A DNA stretch of 36,196 bases from an uncultured Erysipelotrichaceae bacterium (GTDB taxonomy: Bacteria > Bacillota_I > Bacilli_A > RF39 > UBA660): assembly GCA_902768065.1 (NCBI GenBank), contig CACXJP010000024.1, positions 1 to 36,196 of the forward strand, given 5' to 3'. Every line of letters begins with the position of its first letter. Within the stretch, counting starts at the first letter, position 1. Below, in pieces: positions 25,901 to 33,494 of this stretch. The notes under the pieces are model-generated. The model saw only the letters and a list, made by a program, of their open reading frames with translations, had not been told where the DNA came from and did no database searches. The position numbers were made by a program, and so were the translations under genes.

Positions 25901-28900
25901 CTCTTTTTATTAACTAGTCTATCTAAATCTAAATTAGAATAATTATTAAATTTATCAAAAACTAAAGGTATCTCATCATCAGTTATTTCCTTATCAGGAT
26001 CTAAGGCAAAGATAACTCTTCCTAAATGTTGTAAAGCTAAAATAAGATGTTTCTTATCTACTTTTCTAAAGTTAAAACTACCACTTAAATTAGGTAAATG
26101 AACACCTTCATTTAACATATCTATGGCAACAAGAATTTTTATATGACCACTATTATCTAATTCGAAATTTTTCATAGCAGTCTCATTATCTTCCTTACTT
26201 CTCTTACTATGAATATAATCAATATGTGGATCACTATCAATATTAGCAATATCCTTTTTAAACTGTTCAATATACTCTTCTATATAATCATCAGTAGAGC
26301 CTTCATAATCAAAAGGCTTTCTAGGAATGAAAAGAATATATTTACCATCCCTACATCTTATATGATCCTCAATTAATTCATCTACACCCTCAAGTTTTGC
26401 TGAACTAACCAAGTCAAGGATTTTATCAATTTCCTCATTAGCTCTTTTTTTAGCAGCAGGATCTTTTATTCTAGATGCCATTTTTAAAGCTTTCATATAC
26501 TCATCAGATTCATCAAGAGTATAATCAAATGATATAATTGTAGGACACACTACATATCCTTCTTGAATTGCATCAATAACATTAATATCACATGCAAGAT
26601 ATTTCTTTTGTAACAACTCAGTTTGTGTATAGTTATCAAGATAAGCGGCCATTGCCATCATCATATCTCCACCATACATATCAAAGTATTCTTCATTATT
26701 ATAATAATCATCATACCCATCTCTTTGCGGAGTTGCAGATATACCTAATACCTGAGATTCAGGATTATGATCTAATAATTTCTTTACTACAGGATTCCAA
26801 GTTTCACTACCAATATGATGTATCTCATCAAGAATAATAAAATCTGCATTTAAATTAGATAAAACTTCTTGATCTCTTCTACTTAACCCCTGATAACAAA
26901 TAAATTCTAAATGAGGGAAGACTGACTTTGCTATAGCATCAAGTTCATTATCAGATAAACCTTCTGGGTTACACCCAGCAACATACTCAGCAATATTCTT
27001 TTTAAACTGTCTTAATATTTCCAATCTAGGAGCAATATAAACAATTTTCTTATCCTTACGAGAAATCATTTCAGACATTGCAATAAATGACTTACCACCA
27101 CCAGTAGGTAATACCACACCAGCAAATCTTCTGCCATTAGCATACATTTCATCAACACTTTCTTTAATACGTTGTTGATAATCTCTTAAATTAATATTAG
27201 AATCAGGAACAAAATTTCTATTTCTAAATATTCCCATAAATCCATCTAATGTTATAGGATTAATTTCTTTATTAAATACAGAAAAATTATTTTTAATATA
27301 AATATCTATTTCTTCCATATTACATAAATCATCAAAAGAATGACCTTTAAAAGAACCTTCCAAGAATAGATTTACAATATAATATGAAATCTCAGTATGA
27401 TTTAAATTGATCTTTTCAAATGCATGATATAACCTAACAATATTACTCTCTTTTAATTTAGCAATAATCTTATCTTTTTTAGCATTATTATCAACATTTT
27501 TACTAGTACTATTATATATTTTATCAAAGTCAATAGCATTAACTATAGCCTTGGCAAAATACTCATTTTTAGAAAGTGTCCTCTCGGATTTAAGTTTCTC
27601 AATAAAACTATTCCTAAATACTATTCCATCACTATTTAATATATGATCAATTTCATCATCACTTAAATTAAGTATCAAATTAACAAATTGCTTTTGAGTA
27701 GATAAACTATAAAATTTATCTCCTTCATTATTCATACCAACATTTACTGATTCACATAATCTATATCCATGATTATTTCCTCTATCAATAAATTCTGAAT
27801 TAATTGCAAGTGTATCTTTAGAAATCTTATCTGCTAAAGAAGAATTATTAGTTAAAGCTAGGACTATTTTTGCATAATCATCAGCTTCCTTTCTTGCAGA
27901 AGCAAGAGAATAACAAAATTCAACTGTTTTTTTAGCTTTATTATAGTCTATTGAGCCATCTGCCATCTCATATAAAGAATCTAAAGATAATAAATTATTG
28001 TCTATCTTTTTACTATTAAAGACTGTACTATCAATACTTAATATATTACAATCAATTACTTCTTTTCCATTAGTAAAAACAATTTTTTCATCTATCTCTT
28101 TAATATCATAACCATTATTATATAAATCAATTAACCTTAACTCCAAGTCTCTAACATCATTATCATTTGGATATTTATCTTTTAATTGCTGAGTTAATGC
28201 AAATAACATCATCATTTGTTTAGAAACAACTTTATATTTGTTACTACTTACCTCATTATAATGAACAACCTCTCCAGATGAGAATGCTCCACCGACTGTA
28301 GAAAGTAATGTAGAATTTTGAACACTCTCTTCAATTCTAGGTAAAACTCCAAATATCTCTAAAGCAGTAGCTTTCCCAATTATTTTATCATAAGTAATTT
28401 GTTGTTCACTATTAAAGAATTGTTTTTCATTAAATCTTGATAAAACATCTTTTTCAAAACCTAGGCAATTACATAAATCAAGAATAATATTTTTTATTTC
28501 TTTATCATTTTTGGCATTATCAATCTTATTCAAAATATTTATAACATTATCATCAAGTTCTCCACTTTCAATAGCTTCTTCAACTCCAAGAAATATTTCA
28601 AAAATCATATAATCGCCAGCATAAACAACCTCCTCTGGTAATGATTTTGGAACTTTCATAACAACATATTGATCTCTATATCCACTTCCATAATCAAGAC
28701 AAACATTAGCATTAGTACTAAAAGAAATACAATTAGTTTCCTTTAAATAATGAATTTTAATATGATCAGTTATTTCTTCTAATGATAATTCACTATCTGC
28801 ATTATATTTAGCTCTCCCATGTTGCTCCTCATATCTTTCCCTATCTGTACGAATTCTCTTAGCATCTTCTCCAGTTTCCAAGAATGTATTAATCATATCA

Positions 28901-28995
28901 TCAGAATCAGCAATATTAAGCGCTCTAAAAACATAGTAATAATTCTCATCTTCTACTACATTAAAATTATCAATATTAAATATATCCATATTCAT
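22993..28995 (-). CDS. Giant superfamily 2 helicase with ART-like N-terminus and about 27 C-terminal repeats, 2000 aa
   Basis: Residues 1-145 may be an ADP-ribosyltransferase-like fold: YVFRALN (Arg24), CISFSTNANV (89-98) and later Glu residues fit the R-S-E pattern (inference). A region of unknown fold runs to about 600. The helicase core then carries VVLPTGGGKSFIA (Walker A, about 625-637), IILDEIHHIG (DEIH box, about 719-728), LGISATPQRDG (motif III, about 748-758), VAIDMLNEGVHLP (motif V region) and LQHLGRVIFA (motif VI, about 986-995). A linker to about 1295 is followed by about 27 degenerate repeats of 15-25 residues, typically YDxxGFDIDGI with an intervening TxTx, up to about 1865. A helical tail ends the protein. 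ATG follows AGGTGG. Domain make-up suggests nucleic-acid remodelling, perhaps defence, but this is unproven. Confidence 0.88.
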   Translation of the reverse strand: MNMDIFNIDNFNVVEDENYYYVFRALNIADSDDMINTFLETGEDAKRIRTDRERYEEQHGRAKYNADSELSLEEITDHIKIHYLKETNCISFSTNANVCLDYGSGYRDQYVVMKVPKSLPEEVVYAGDYMIFEIFLGVEEAIESGELDDNVINILNKIDNAKNDKEIKNIILDLCNCLGFEKDVLSRFNEKQFFNSEQQITYDKIIGKATALEIFGVLPRIEESVQNSTLLSTVGGAFSSGEVVHYNEVSSNKYKVVSKQMMMLFALTQQLKDKYPNDNDVRDLELRLIDLYNNGYDIKEIDEKIVFTNGKEVIDCNILSIDSTVFNSKKIDNNLLSLDSLYEMADGSIDYNKAKKTVEFCYSLASARKEADDYAKIVLALTNNSSLADKISKDTLAINSEFIDRGNNHGYRLCESVNVGMNNEGDKFYSLSTQKQFVNLILNLSDDEIDHILNSDGIVFRNSFIEKLKSERTLSKNEYFAKAIVNAIDFDKIYNSTSKNVDNNAKKDKIIAKLKESNIVRLYHAFEKINLNHTEISYYIVNLFLEGSFKGHSFDDLCNMEEIDIYIKNNFSVFNKEINPITLDGFMGIFRNRNFVPDSNINLRDYQQRIKESVDEMYANGRRFAGVVLPTGGGKSFIAMSEMISRKDKKIVYIAPRLEILRQFKKNIAEYVAGCNPEGLSDNELDAIAKSVFPHLEFICYQGLSRRDQEVLSNLNADFIILDEIHHIGSETWNPVVKKLLDHNPESQVLGISATPQRDGYDDYYNNEEYFDMYGGDMMMAMAAYLDNYTQTELLQKKYLACDINVIDAIQEGYVVCPTIISFDYTLDESDEYMKALKMASRIKDPAAKKRANEEIDKILDLVSSAKLEGVDELIEDHIRCRDGKYILFIPRKPFDYEGSTDDYIEEYIEQFKKDIANIDSDPHIDYIHSKRSKEDNETAMKNFELDNSGHIKILVAIDMLNEGVHLPNLSGSFNFRKVDKKHLILALQHLGRVIFALDPDKEITDDEIPLVFDKFNNYSNLDLDRLVNKKSTISDLEKLKNVIFWIEKYGRMPSIDSPDIDEQRKLITLGRLKEKYGKFKDGNFSEYNLSDYDQYNISEIVKIFNDYNFWEYDIPTVDKEKRREIERVNIFKVSAIRRSFIDACNNVTGIAGTVSMSTRDRLGQLIKVLDILAENNILLTPNVINSNMILGDLLKSIDSSIAEDVYYELKRIGLNSSYPIGAEYYFGRINLAESMSIFKGLDYTFEEITNLRKYGLLCNGPDINFIDSNGFIINGPEELLRRNIWTGTYYSKIKLTIDGYDPHNFNFKTRKHRITNEEYDPYGFNIKGINKDTNTIYDRHGFNIDHIHKDTNTIYDPRGFDIDEFYHTFDEKTGEYVEESTRRYDEKGLNIDGHDGQGFDENNLHIKTKKPYDELYFDKQGYYYELKEDGSRVKTKRRYNDKFYDRQGNFYVKNAKGIYVKTASNHNKYGFMVDGLHYITRTNLDPRGFDINGIWHRKEGNHYISTGSIFDDNGFTIEGKTLRTDKVTGKKYYDIVNDYGFDYKHRYHYPEAKIDDDGFVDFPAANIKYTDKIFRRKYKNGIYYDIHGFDEAGNHISTGDKLNPNNFDRDGNWWTMDQYGNLYNTHKKVNNDGFTIDCKYILTLPNGEKKYSPVNEFGFDSSHYYRKWPNRRMLSRYDDFGFDFDGINNSTGTHLDEEGYDRRGIWYRRDANGSYVCTNSRFNDEGWSRSHAHKSTNRIVDEHGFNYLHLYVSRTRFKTFKYSKYDKHNFDYLGINKVTGTHLNRNNFDIDGNWWTTDQDGNLYNTHSKFDDKGLNIDRYSPNDFNSKGTHRVTHKKINQEGFFSNGINAFTNEPFDLNGIDIDGNKVSNVDWNLIKKIREEIKFNQRIYIEQYIENAIKNGLIYDIIDSFDEFTETFDYDLTDFADIVDDIINSCVTKDEKIYTKEELDDYLKTFVLKIIRNRRIHNSESIDNLYYALDEMQDYRYDGDNNLDHHFSK
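23400..25110 (-). repeat. Array of about 27 degenerate GF[D/N]xDG peptide repeats in the helicase C-terminus
   Basis: Core words recur as GFNIKG, GFNIDH, GFDIDE, GLNIDG, GFMVDG, GFDING, GFTIEG, GFDFDG, NFDIDG and GIDIDG, each preceded by a YDxx or DDxx turn and often followed by a TGTxLD/TNTIYD link. Longer cassettes are duplicated: FDIDGNWWTTDQDGNLYNTH (near 23575-23640) and FDRDGNWWTMDQYGNLYNTH (near 24115-24180). Divergence is high, so this is old amplification, with no sign of recent slippage. Confidence 0.85.
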
Positions 28996-29018
28996 AAAGC
29001 CACCTACTATCTTTATTA

Positions 29019-29027
29019 ATTATATCA
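29019..29027 (-). promoter_or_regulatory. Extended -10 promoter TGATATAAT of the helicase gene
   Basis: TGATATAATTAA on the minus strand, about 24 nt upstream of ATG 28995, just after the terminator of the upstream acetyltransferase operon. No convincing -35. Confidence 0.55.
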
Positions 29028-29051
29028 AAAAACTATATTTTTAAAAATAAA

Positions 29052-29072
29052 AAAAGACTAATTTAGTCTTTT
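29052..29072 (-). terminator. Rho-independent terminator of the acetyltransferase operon
   Basis: Stem AAAGACTA/TAGTCTTT with a short loop, followed by TTTTTTTATTTTT on the minus strand. It overlaps the stop codon (29063-29065). Confidence 0.8.
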
Positions 29073-29551
29073 ATTTTTTTAATATTAGTATACATTCTTG
29101 AATGATAACCATTTTTATCATAGAACTTTATTGCTTTCTCATTATAAGCAAATACATCTACTAGAATATACTCACAACCCATCTCTTTAAAATAATCTTC
29201 CATTTTTTGCATTAATTGTTTTCCTAAACCTTTATTTCTACATTTACTAGAAACAATTAATTCAGTTATTTCTCCTTCTTTTGGACACTTATAGTCTAAA
29301 TAATCATTCTCATCAAACTCAATAATTATTCCCATAATAAGACCCACACAAACATCACCATCTACTGCAAGATAGCACTTACCATTCTTTTTATTTATCT
29401 CTTCTAAATCGAGAACAGCCATTTTTTCATGATAGTCAGGATGAACATGATCAAGTTCATCAATATCAATAGATACAATATACTCCTCTAATTCAGTTAA
29501 TAAATCTTTAACATCCTCTAAATATCTATCGTTATATTCAATTATTTTCAT
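29063..29551 (-). CDS. GNAT-family N-acetyltransferase, 162 aa
   Basis: A single GNAT domain: beta strand CYLAVDGDVCVGLIMGIII, then motif A with GEITELIVSSKCRNKGLGKQLM (R-x-x-G-x-G acetyl-CoA loop near residue 108), and motif B ending ILVDVFAYNEKAIKFYDKNGY. This is the classical fold that moves an acetyl group from acetyl-CoA to an amine on a small molecule, peptide or protein. Its ATG overlaps the upstream acetyltransferase gene by 14 nt, so expression is coupled. The acceptor cannot be assigned from sequence. Confidence 0.88.
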   Translation of the reverse strand: MKIIEYNDRYLEDVKDLLTELEEYIVSIDIDELDHVHPDYHEKMAVLDLEEINKKNGKCYLAVDGDVCVGLIMGIIIEFDENDYLDYKCPKEGEITELIVSSKCRNKGLGKQLMQKMEDYFKEMGCEYILVDVFAYNEKAIKFYDKNGYHSRMYTNIKKIKD

Positions 29552-30143
29552 TATATTTCTCCTTATTTAATTCATAAAGATTAAAAATAAGATTCCCCTC
29601 GTAAAAAGTATATGGTGATTTCCTCATCTCTTCTCCTGTCTTAATAAATCCGAGTTTTTCAAAAAGCTTACAAGATCCTCTATTATCTTTTACAGCACTT
29701 GAAATAATTGCAATAATTCCAACATCTTCAAATAAATATTTTAATACTTCTTTAGCAGCTTCAGTTGAATAGCCTTTTCTTTGATATATTGGATCTATAA
29801 ACCATCCTATATCTCTATAAGCTTCATCATTATCTATGATAGGTGAAGAAATTTGTCCTATTACTTCTTCAGAACAACTATTAGAATAATCTCCTTTTAA
29901 AAATATACTCCAACAAAAAGTATTATCTAAAGAGGCATTATCTACTTTCATTTGATAAAACTTTTCTTGAGTCTCCCAAGACCAATGATTTTTATCATTA
30001 GCTTTCTTCTTTGCAGAAGTTAAATACCATTTATTAACCTCAGGTATCATTAATATCTCCCACAATCTTTTTTGCTCTTTCATAGAAGATTTTCTTAAGA
30101 TTAATCTCTCGGTCTCAAAAGTTTTGCTTCCTAATAAATTCAT
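29538..30143 (-). CDS. RimJ/RimL-type GNAT acetyltransferase, 201 aa
   Basis: The layout is of the Acetyltransf_3 type: FETERLILRKSSMKEQKRLWEI at the start (ETERLILR is a hallmark), EVIGQISSPIIDNDEAYRDIGWFIDPIYQRKGYSTEAAKEVL (acetyl-CoA loop Q-x-x-G-x-x-T/S) and CKLFEKLGFIKTGE at the end. Members acetylate protein N-termini, aminoglycosides or other amines. I begin at ATG 30143, preceded by GGTGAT at about 4 nt; the longer frame to 30173 adds hydrophobic residues before the conserved start. A TATAAT box lies just upstream, so it may also have its own promoter. Substrate unknown. Confidence 0.85.
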   Translation of the reverse strand: MNLLGSKTFETERLILRKSSMKEQKRLWEILMIPEVNKWYLTSAKKKANDKNHWSWETQEKFYQMKVDNASLDNTFCWSIFLKGDYSNSCSEEVIGQISSPIIDNDEAYRDIGWFIDPIYQRKGYSTEAAKEVLKYLFEDVGIIAIISSAVKDNRGSCKLFEKLGFIKTGEEMRKSPYTFYEGNLIFNLYELNKEKYNENN

Positions 30144-30173
30144 ATATATCACCAAAAACATTATAACATACAA

Positions 30174-30204
30174 AAAAACTATAAATCTATCTTATATAGT
30201 TTTT
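30174..30204 (-). terminator. Weak rho-independent terminator after the 150-aa acetyltransferase gene
   Basis: AT-only stem AAAAACTATA/TATAGTTTTT, 11-nt loop, seven Ts on the minus strand, overlapping the TAG stop (30179-30181). It may be partial and allow read-through into the next acetyltransferase genes. Confidence 0.55.
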
Positions 30205-30631
30205 CTGTATCATTTATCATTTTAATATATTTAGCTCCATATTTTTCATAATAATTATCAAGTTCAGTTTTTAAATATAAAGTTTTAAATCCTCTATTTC
30301 TAGCTTCATTTATAATAGCATTAGCTAATAACTTAGAATAACCTTTTCCTCTATAATTACTCTTTACATATATTGTTGCAAACCAAGGAGATAAATCAGG
30401 TTCTTCTTTAGCGTCCTTAGGAAACAAAGATATAAAGCCAAGTAGTTCATTATTATCAATCAATAATAATTTACAAAAAGCTTTGTCTGAAAAAGAATCA
30501 ATTACTCTTTGTTTCTTTTCTTTAATTCTCTCTTTCCTCATATAATTCTTATTACTAGCCCAGCAGTCATGCTCTAAAGAAATAACTTCATCAAGAAACT
30601 CTAATCTATCTTCTAAATTAACAATTTCCAT
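30179..30631 (-). CDS. GNAT-family N-acetyltransferase, 150 aa
   Basis: A compact GNAT domain with KLLLIDNNELLGFISLFPKD, the acetyl-CoA motif FATIYVKSNYRGKGYSKLL (R-x-x-G-x-G/S near residue 95) and the C-terminal LYLKTELDNYYEKYGAKYI, which replaces the usual FYEKxGF. The N-terminus EFLDEVISLEHDCWASN is seen in acetyltransferases related to Eis/aminoglycoside-like groups, but the relation is not secure. It starts one base after the Nudix stop, so the two are translationally coupled. The acceptor substrate is unknown. Confidence 0.85.
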   Translation of the reverse strand: MEIVNLEDRLEFLDEVISLEHDCWASNKNYMRKERIKEKKQRVIDSFSDKAFCKLLLIDNNELLGFISLFPKDAKEEPDLSPWFATIYVKSNYRGKGYSKLLANAIINEARNRGFKTLYLKTELDNYYEKYGAKYIKMINDTEKLYKIDL

Positions 30632-30632
30632 A

Positions 30633-31073
30633 TTAATCTATATACTCCTTTTTATATGCCTTTAAAATATAATCTTTACCAGTAACATCAATTTCATCTA
30701 ATTTATTTATATCTACAAGTCTTATTTCATAGTAGTTTTCATCACTACATTTTTCTTTTTCTTCACCACCTAGAAGAGGACTTCCACTAATAATTTCTAA
30801 AGAATAAAAATTAGCAATAGAAGCATCACCTTCATCACAACCAACTTTTCCAAGAATATTTACATCAACACTAAATTCTTCTTTTAGTTCTCTTTTCACA
30901 GCTTCTAATTCATCTTCACCTTCATCTATTCCTCCACCAGGAACAACATAATATTCTCTATATGAACCATCATCATTCTTTCTTCTTCTAAACATCAAAT
31001 ATACTTTATCGCAAGAAATAATAATACCTCTCGCACTAACTCTCTTCCCATTATTAAAAATAACTTTTTCCAT
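30633..31073 (-). CDS. Nudix hydrolase, 146 aa
   Basis: The Nudix box is complete: GGGIDEGEDELEAVKRELKEEF, i.e. G-x5-E-x7-R-E-L-x-E-E, on a full-length fold that starts KRVSARGIIISCDKVYLMFRRRK. Such enzymes cleave nucleoside diphosphates linked to another moiety, for house-cleaning of nucleotides or in regulation. I start at ATG 31073, which has AGGAGGT 6 nt upstream; the TTG at 31094 lies before this site. It heads an operon with three acetyltransferases and is transcribed divergently from the MoxR operon. The precise substrate is unknown. Confidence 0.9.
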   Translation of the reverse strand: MEKVIFNNGKRVSARGIIISCDKVYLMFRRRKNDDGSYREYYVVPGGGIDEGEDELEAVKRELKEEFSVDVNILGKVGCDEGDASIANFYSLEIISGSPLLGGEEKEKCSDENYYEIRLVDINKLDEIDVTGKDYILKAYKKEYID

Positions 31074-31096
31074 TAAGATACCTCCTTTTTTCAAAT

Positions 31097-31105
31097 ATTA
31101 TATCA
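31097..31105 (-). promoter_or_regulatory. Extended -10 promoter TGATATAAT of the Nudix/GNAT operon
   Basis: TGATATAAT on the minus strand, about 24 nt upstream of ATG 31073, with a weak -35 region. It is divergent from the MoxR operon promoter about 25 nt away. Confidence 0.6.
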
Positions 31106-31127
31106 CATATAAACCAGTTATCTATAG

Positions 31128-31156
31128 TTGTTTTTTAATAAGAAATAATATAAAAT
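31128..31156 (+). promoter_or_regulatory. Sigma-A promoter of the MoxR-Bat operon (TTGTTT-17-TAAAAT)
   Basis: TTGTTT (31128-31133) is separated by 17 nt from TAAAAT (31151-31156). The transcript would start about 30 nt before ATG 31191, which has AGAGGG upstream. Confidence 0.6.
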
Positions 31157-31190
31157 ATAAGATGAAAAATAATAGAAAAAGAGGGAAAAT

Positions 31191-32186
31191 ATGGAAAATA
31201 AAAAACAAGACATTATTACTGAAGAAGAACTAACAAAAAGCAACACAATAATAGAAAAATTAAAGAAATATTACAGTGATAAAATAGTAGGACAAACAAA
31301 CCTAGGAAATGCACTTTTAGTTGCATTAATGGCTAACGGACATATCTTATTAGAATCAGTTCCAGGACTAGCAAAAACAACTGCAGCCAAAGTATTAACA
31401 GAAGCAGTTAACGGAAAATTTGCAAGAGTTCAATGTACTCCAGATTTATTACCAAGTGATATAGTTGGTACACAAATATTTAATTATTCAAAAAATGATT
31501 TTGAAACAAAAATAGGACCAATTGATTGTAATTTCTTTTTATTAGATGAAATAAATAGATCAAATGCAAAAACACAAAGTGCAACTCTAGAGGCAATGCA
31601 AGAAAGACAAATAACTATTGATGGAGTAAGTTATAAACTACCAAATATCTTTGTAGTTATCGCAACACAAAATCCCATAGAACAAGAAGGAACTTACCTA
31701 CTCGCAGAAGCACAATTAGATAGATTCTTAATAAAAGAAAAAATTAGTTATCCAAATGTTAATGAAGAAGTAGAAATATTAAATAGATTAGAAAATAAAG
31801 TATTTGATGATAAAAAACAAATCCTAAATATAAAAGACCTAGAATATCTTCAAAAGCTAACTGAGAAAGTATATATAGATGATTCAATAAAGAAATATAT
31901 TGCTCAAATAATGTTAGTTACAAGGCATCCAGAAAGTTTTATTGGTAATGAATTAGCGTCATATATAAACCTTGGATCAAGTACAAGAGGAGCAATCGCT
32001 TTTATGCAATGTGCAAAAGCACTTGCTCTAATAAATGGAAGAAGTCATGTTATTCCAGAAGATATAAAAGAATTAAGATATAGTGTTTTAAGACACAGAA
32101 TATCACTAAATTTCTCTGCCATCGCAGATAATATTACAGTTGAACAAATAATTGATGCAGTATTTGGAGCTATACCTACCCCATGA
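31191..32186 (+). CDS. MoxR-family AAA+ ATPase, 331 aa
   Basis: A cytosolic chaperone-like ATPase that works with VWA-domain partners. Walker A reads ESVPGLAKTTAAK (55-67, the MoxR-type GLAKT form), Walker B FFLLDEINRSNAKTQS (115-130), followed by ATLEAMQERQIT, sensor 1 FVVIATQNPIEQEGTYLLAEAQLDRF and the C-terminal lid GSSTRGAIAFMQCAKALA. The length is normal for the family. It is the first gene of a six-gene plus-strand operon and overlaps the DUF58 gene by 4 nt (ATGA). MoxR, DUF58 and VWA genes together are a conserved module for maturing or assembling metal-containing or envelope complexes. Confidence 0.95.
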   Translation: MENKKQDIITEEELTKSNTIIEKLKKYYSDKIVGQTNLGNALLVALMANGHILLESVPGLAKTTAAKVLTEAVNGKFARVQCTPDLLPSDIVGTQIFNYSKNDFETKIGPIDCNFFLLDEINRSNAKTQSATLEAMQERQITIDGVSYKLPNIFVVIATQNPIEQEGTYLLAEAQLDRFLIKEKISYPNVNEEVEILNRLENKVFDDKKQILNIKDLEYLQKLTEKVYIDDSIKKYIAQIMLVTRHPESFIGNELASYINLGSSTRGAIAFMQCAKALALINGRSHVIPEDIKELRYSVLRHRISLNFSAIADNITVEQIIDAVFGAIPTP

Positions 32187-33055
32187 AACTAAATTATGTA
32201 AATAAGATCAAAGCAAATATTGCCATATATTCCAACAAAAAAACAAATAACATCCTAGATGGAACATATAAATCAATATATCGTGGTAAAAGTATGAATT
32301 TTGAAAATCTACGTGAATATGTAATAAATGATGAGATAAAGGATATAGATTGGAAAGCATCTGCCAAAACAAACACATTATATGTAAAACAATTTATTGC
32401 CGAAAAAAAGCATAATATTTTATTTATAATTGATAATGATCTAAAAATGACCGCAGATACAGATCAACATGAAAACAAAAAAAATATCGCCCTTTTTACA
32501 GCAGGAACAATTGGATATCTAGCAATTAAAAATAATGATTATATAGGTATGTTGTATAAAGATTCAAAGAAAATAAACTATAAGCCATTTAAAAATAATC
32601 TATATAATTTAGAAGATTATTTATGTGAATATGATAAAAGTACAAACAGCAATGATACAGATACAAATCAACTATTAGAATATGCCTATAAAAACATCTC
32701 AAAAAGAATGATAATAGTTCTAATTACAGATATAAATGGCGTAGATTCAATCAAAGATAATATACTAAAAAAATTAAAAATCAAACATGACTTATTAATA
32801 GTAAATATCGCAGATAATTATATGACAGGAAACAATGTATTTGATATAAGTAATAATAAATATATTACAAATTTTTTCCTAAAAGATAAAAAATTAAATC
32901 AAGTAGAAAAACAAATAAGAGAAGAAATAATGAATAATAACAAAAATAAATTACAAAAAAACAATGTATGTATAACAACAATAAGTTCACTAAAAGAAAT
33001 AAACTTTAAAACAATAAGATTACTGGAGGAACATAAATATGCAAATAGATACTGA
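32183..33055 (+). CDS. DUF58 family protein, 290 aa
   Basis: The DUF58 core is seen in YRGKSMNFENLREYVINDEIKDIDWKASAKTNTLYVKQF (near residues 33-70), followed by a VWA-like beta strand with ILFIIDNDLKM (DxD in place of the usual DxSxS) and RMIIVLITDINGVDS. Such proteins partner MoxR ATPases. There is no membrane segment. The ATG overlaps the moxR stop by 4 nt and the C-terminus overlaps the next gene by 17 nt, so translation is coupled. The protein is shorter than many DUF58 proteins, which carry N-terminal spans. Function is inferred from context only. Confidence 0.88.
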   Translation: MKLNYVNKIKANIAIYSNKKTNNILDGTYKSIYRGKSMNFENLREYVINDEIKDIDWKASAKTNTLYVKQFIAEKKHNILFIIDNDLKMTADTDQHENKKNIALFTAGTIGYLAIKNNDYIGMLYKDSKKINYKPFKNNLYNLEDYLCEYDKSTNSNDTDTNQLLEYAYKNISKRMIIVLITDINGVDSIKDNILKKLKIKHDLLIVNIADNYMTGNNVFDISNNKYITNFFLKDKKLNQVEKQIREEIMNNNKNKLQKNNVCITTISSLKEINFKTIRLLEEHKYANRY

Positions 33056-33494
33056 GTTAAGAGAAATGTTTTCATATTCAATTATATTGATAATTCCCCT
33101 TCTCCTATTAATTATATTATTATTGATTATTATTCTTCATAAAAAGAAGGATATAAAAAACGTAAAAATTATTCAACCATCAAGTAAAAATCTTATGGAT
33201 ATAAAAAACAAATATTTATATAACATTCAAATCTTAATAGAAGATTTAAATACTAACAAAATATCTGAAAGAATCGCATATCAAAGTCTAAGCAGACTAA
33301 TAAGAAATTTTATATATGAAGTAACTAATATAAAAGTACAGTATTATACTTTAGAAGATATTAAAAAAATTAATATGCCAATATTATCAAAGTTAGTAGA
33401 AGAATACTATAATCCAGAATTTGAAAGAGTATCTAAAGGAAACGTATTAGAATCTATTGATAAAACAAAGAAGGTGATTGAAAATTGGAAATAA
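33039..33494 (+). CDS. Single-span membrane protein of the Bat operon (DUF4381-like position), 151 aa
   Basis: A strong membrane span (residues about 13-33, IILIIPLLLLIILLLIIIL) is followed by basic HKKKD and a cytoplasmic helical domain of about 110 residues (LYNIQILIEDLNTNKISERIAYQSLSRLIRNF, YTLEDIKKINMPILSKLVEEYY). In other MoxR/Bat operons a DUF4381 protein holds this place and has similar helix-rich features, but I cannot confirm membership. GGAGG is 9 nt upstream of the ATG. It overlaps both neighbours (17 nt and 10 nt), so it belongs to the same translational chain. Confidence 0.75.
   Translation: MQIDTELREMFSYSIILIIPLLLLIILLLIIILHKKKDIKNVKIIQPSSKNLMDIKNKYLYNIQILIEDLNTNKISERIAYQSLSRLIRNFIYEVTNIKVQYYTLEDIKKINMPILSKLVEEYYNPEFERVSKGNVLESIDKTKKVIENWK

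Noticed and set aside
22993..28995. CRISPR array or DNA satellite in the helicase repeat region
   Set aside because: The periodicity is in the protein only. DNA copies are diverged and of unequal length, with no identical direct repeats and spacers.
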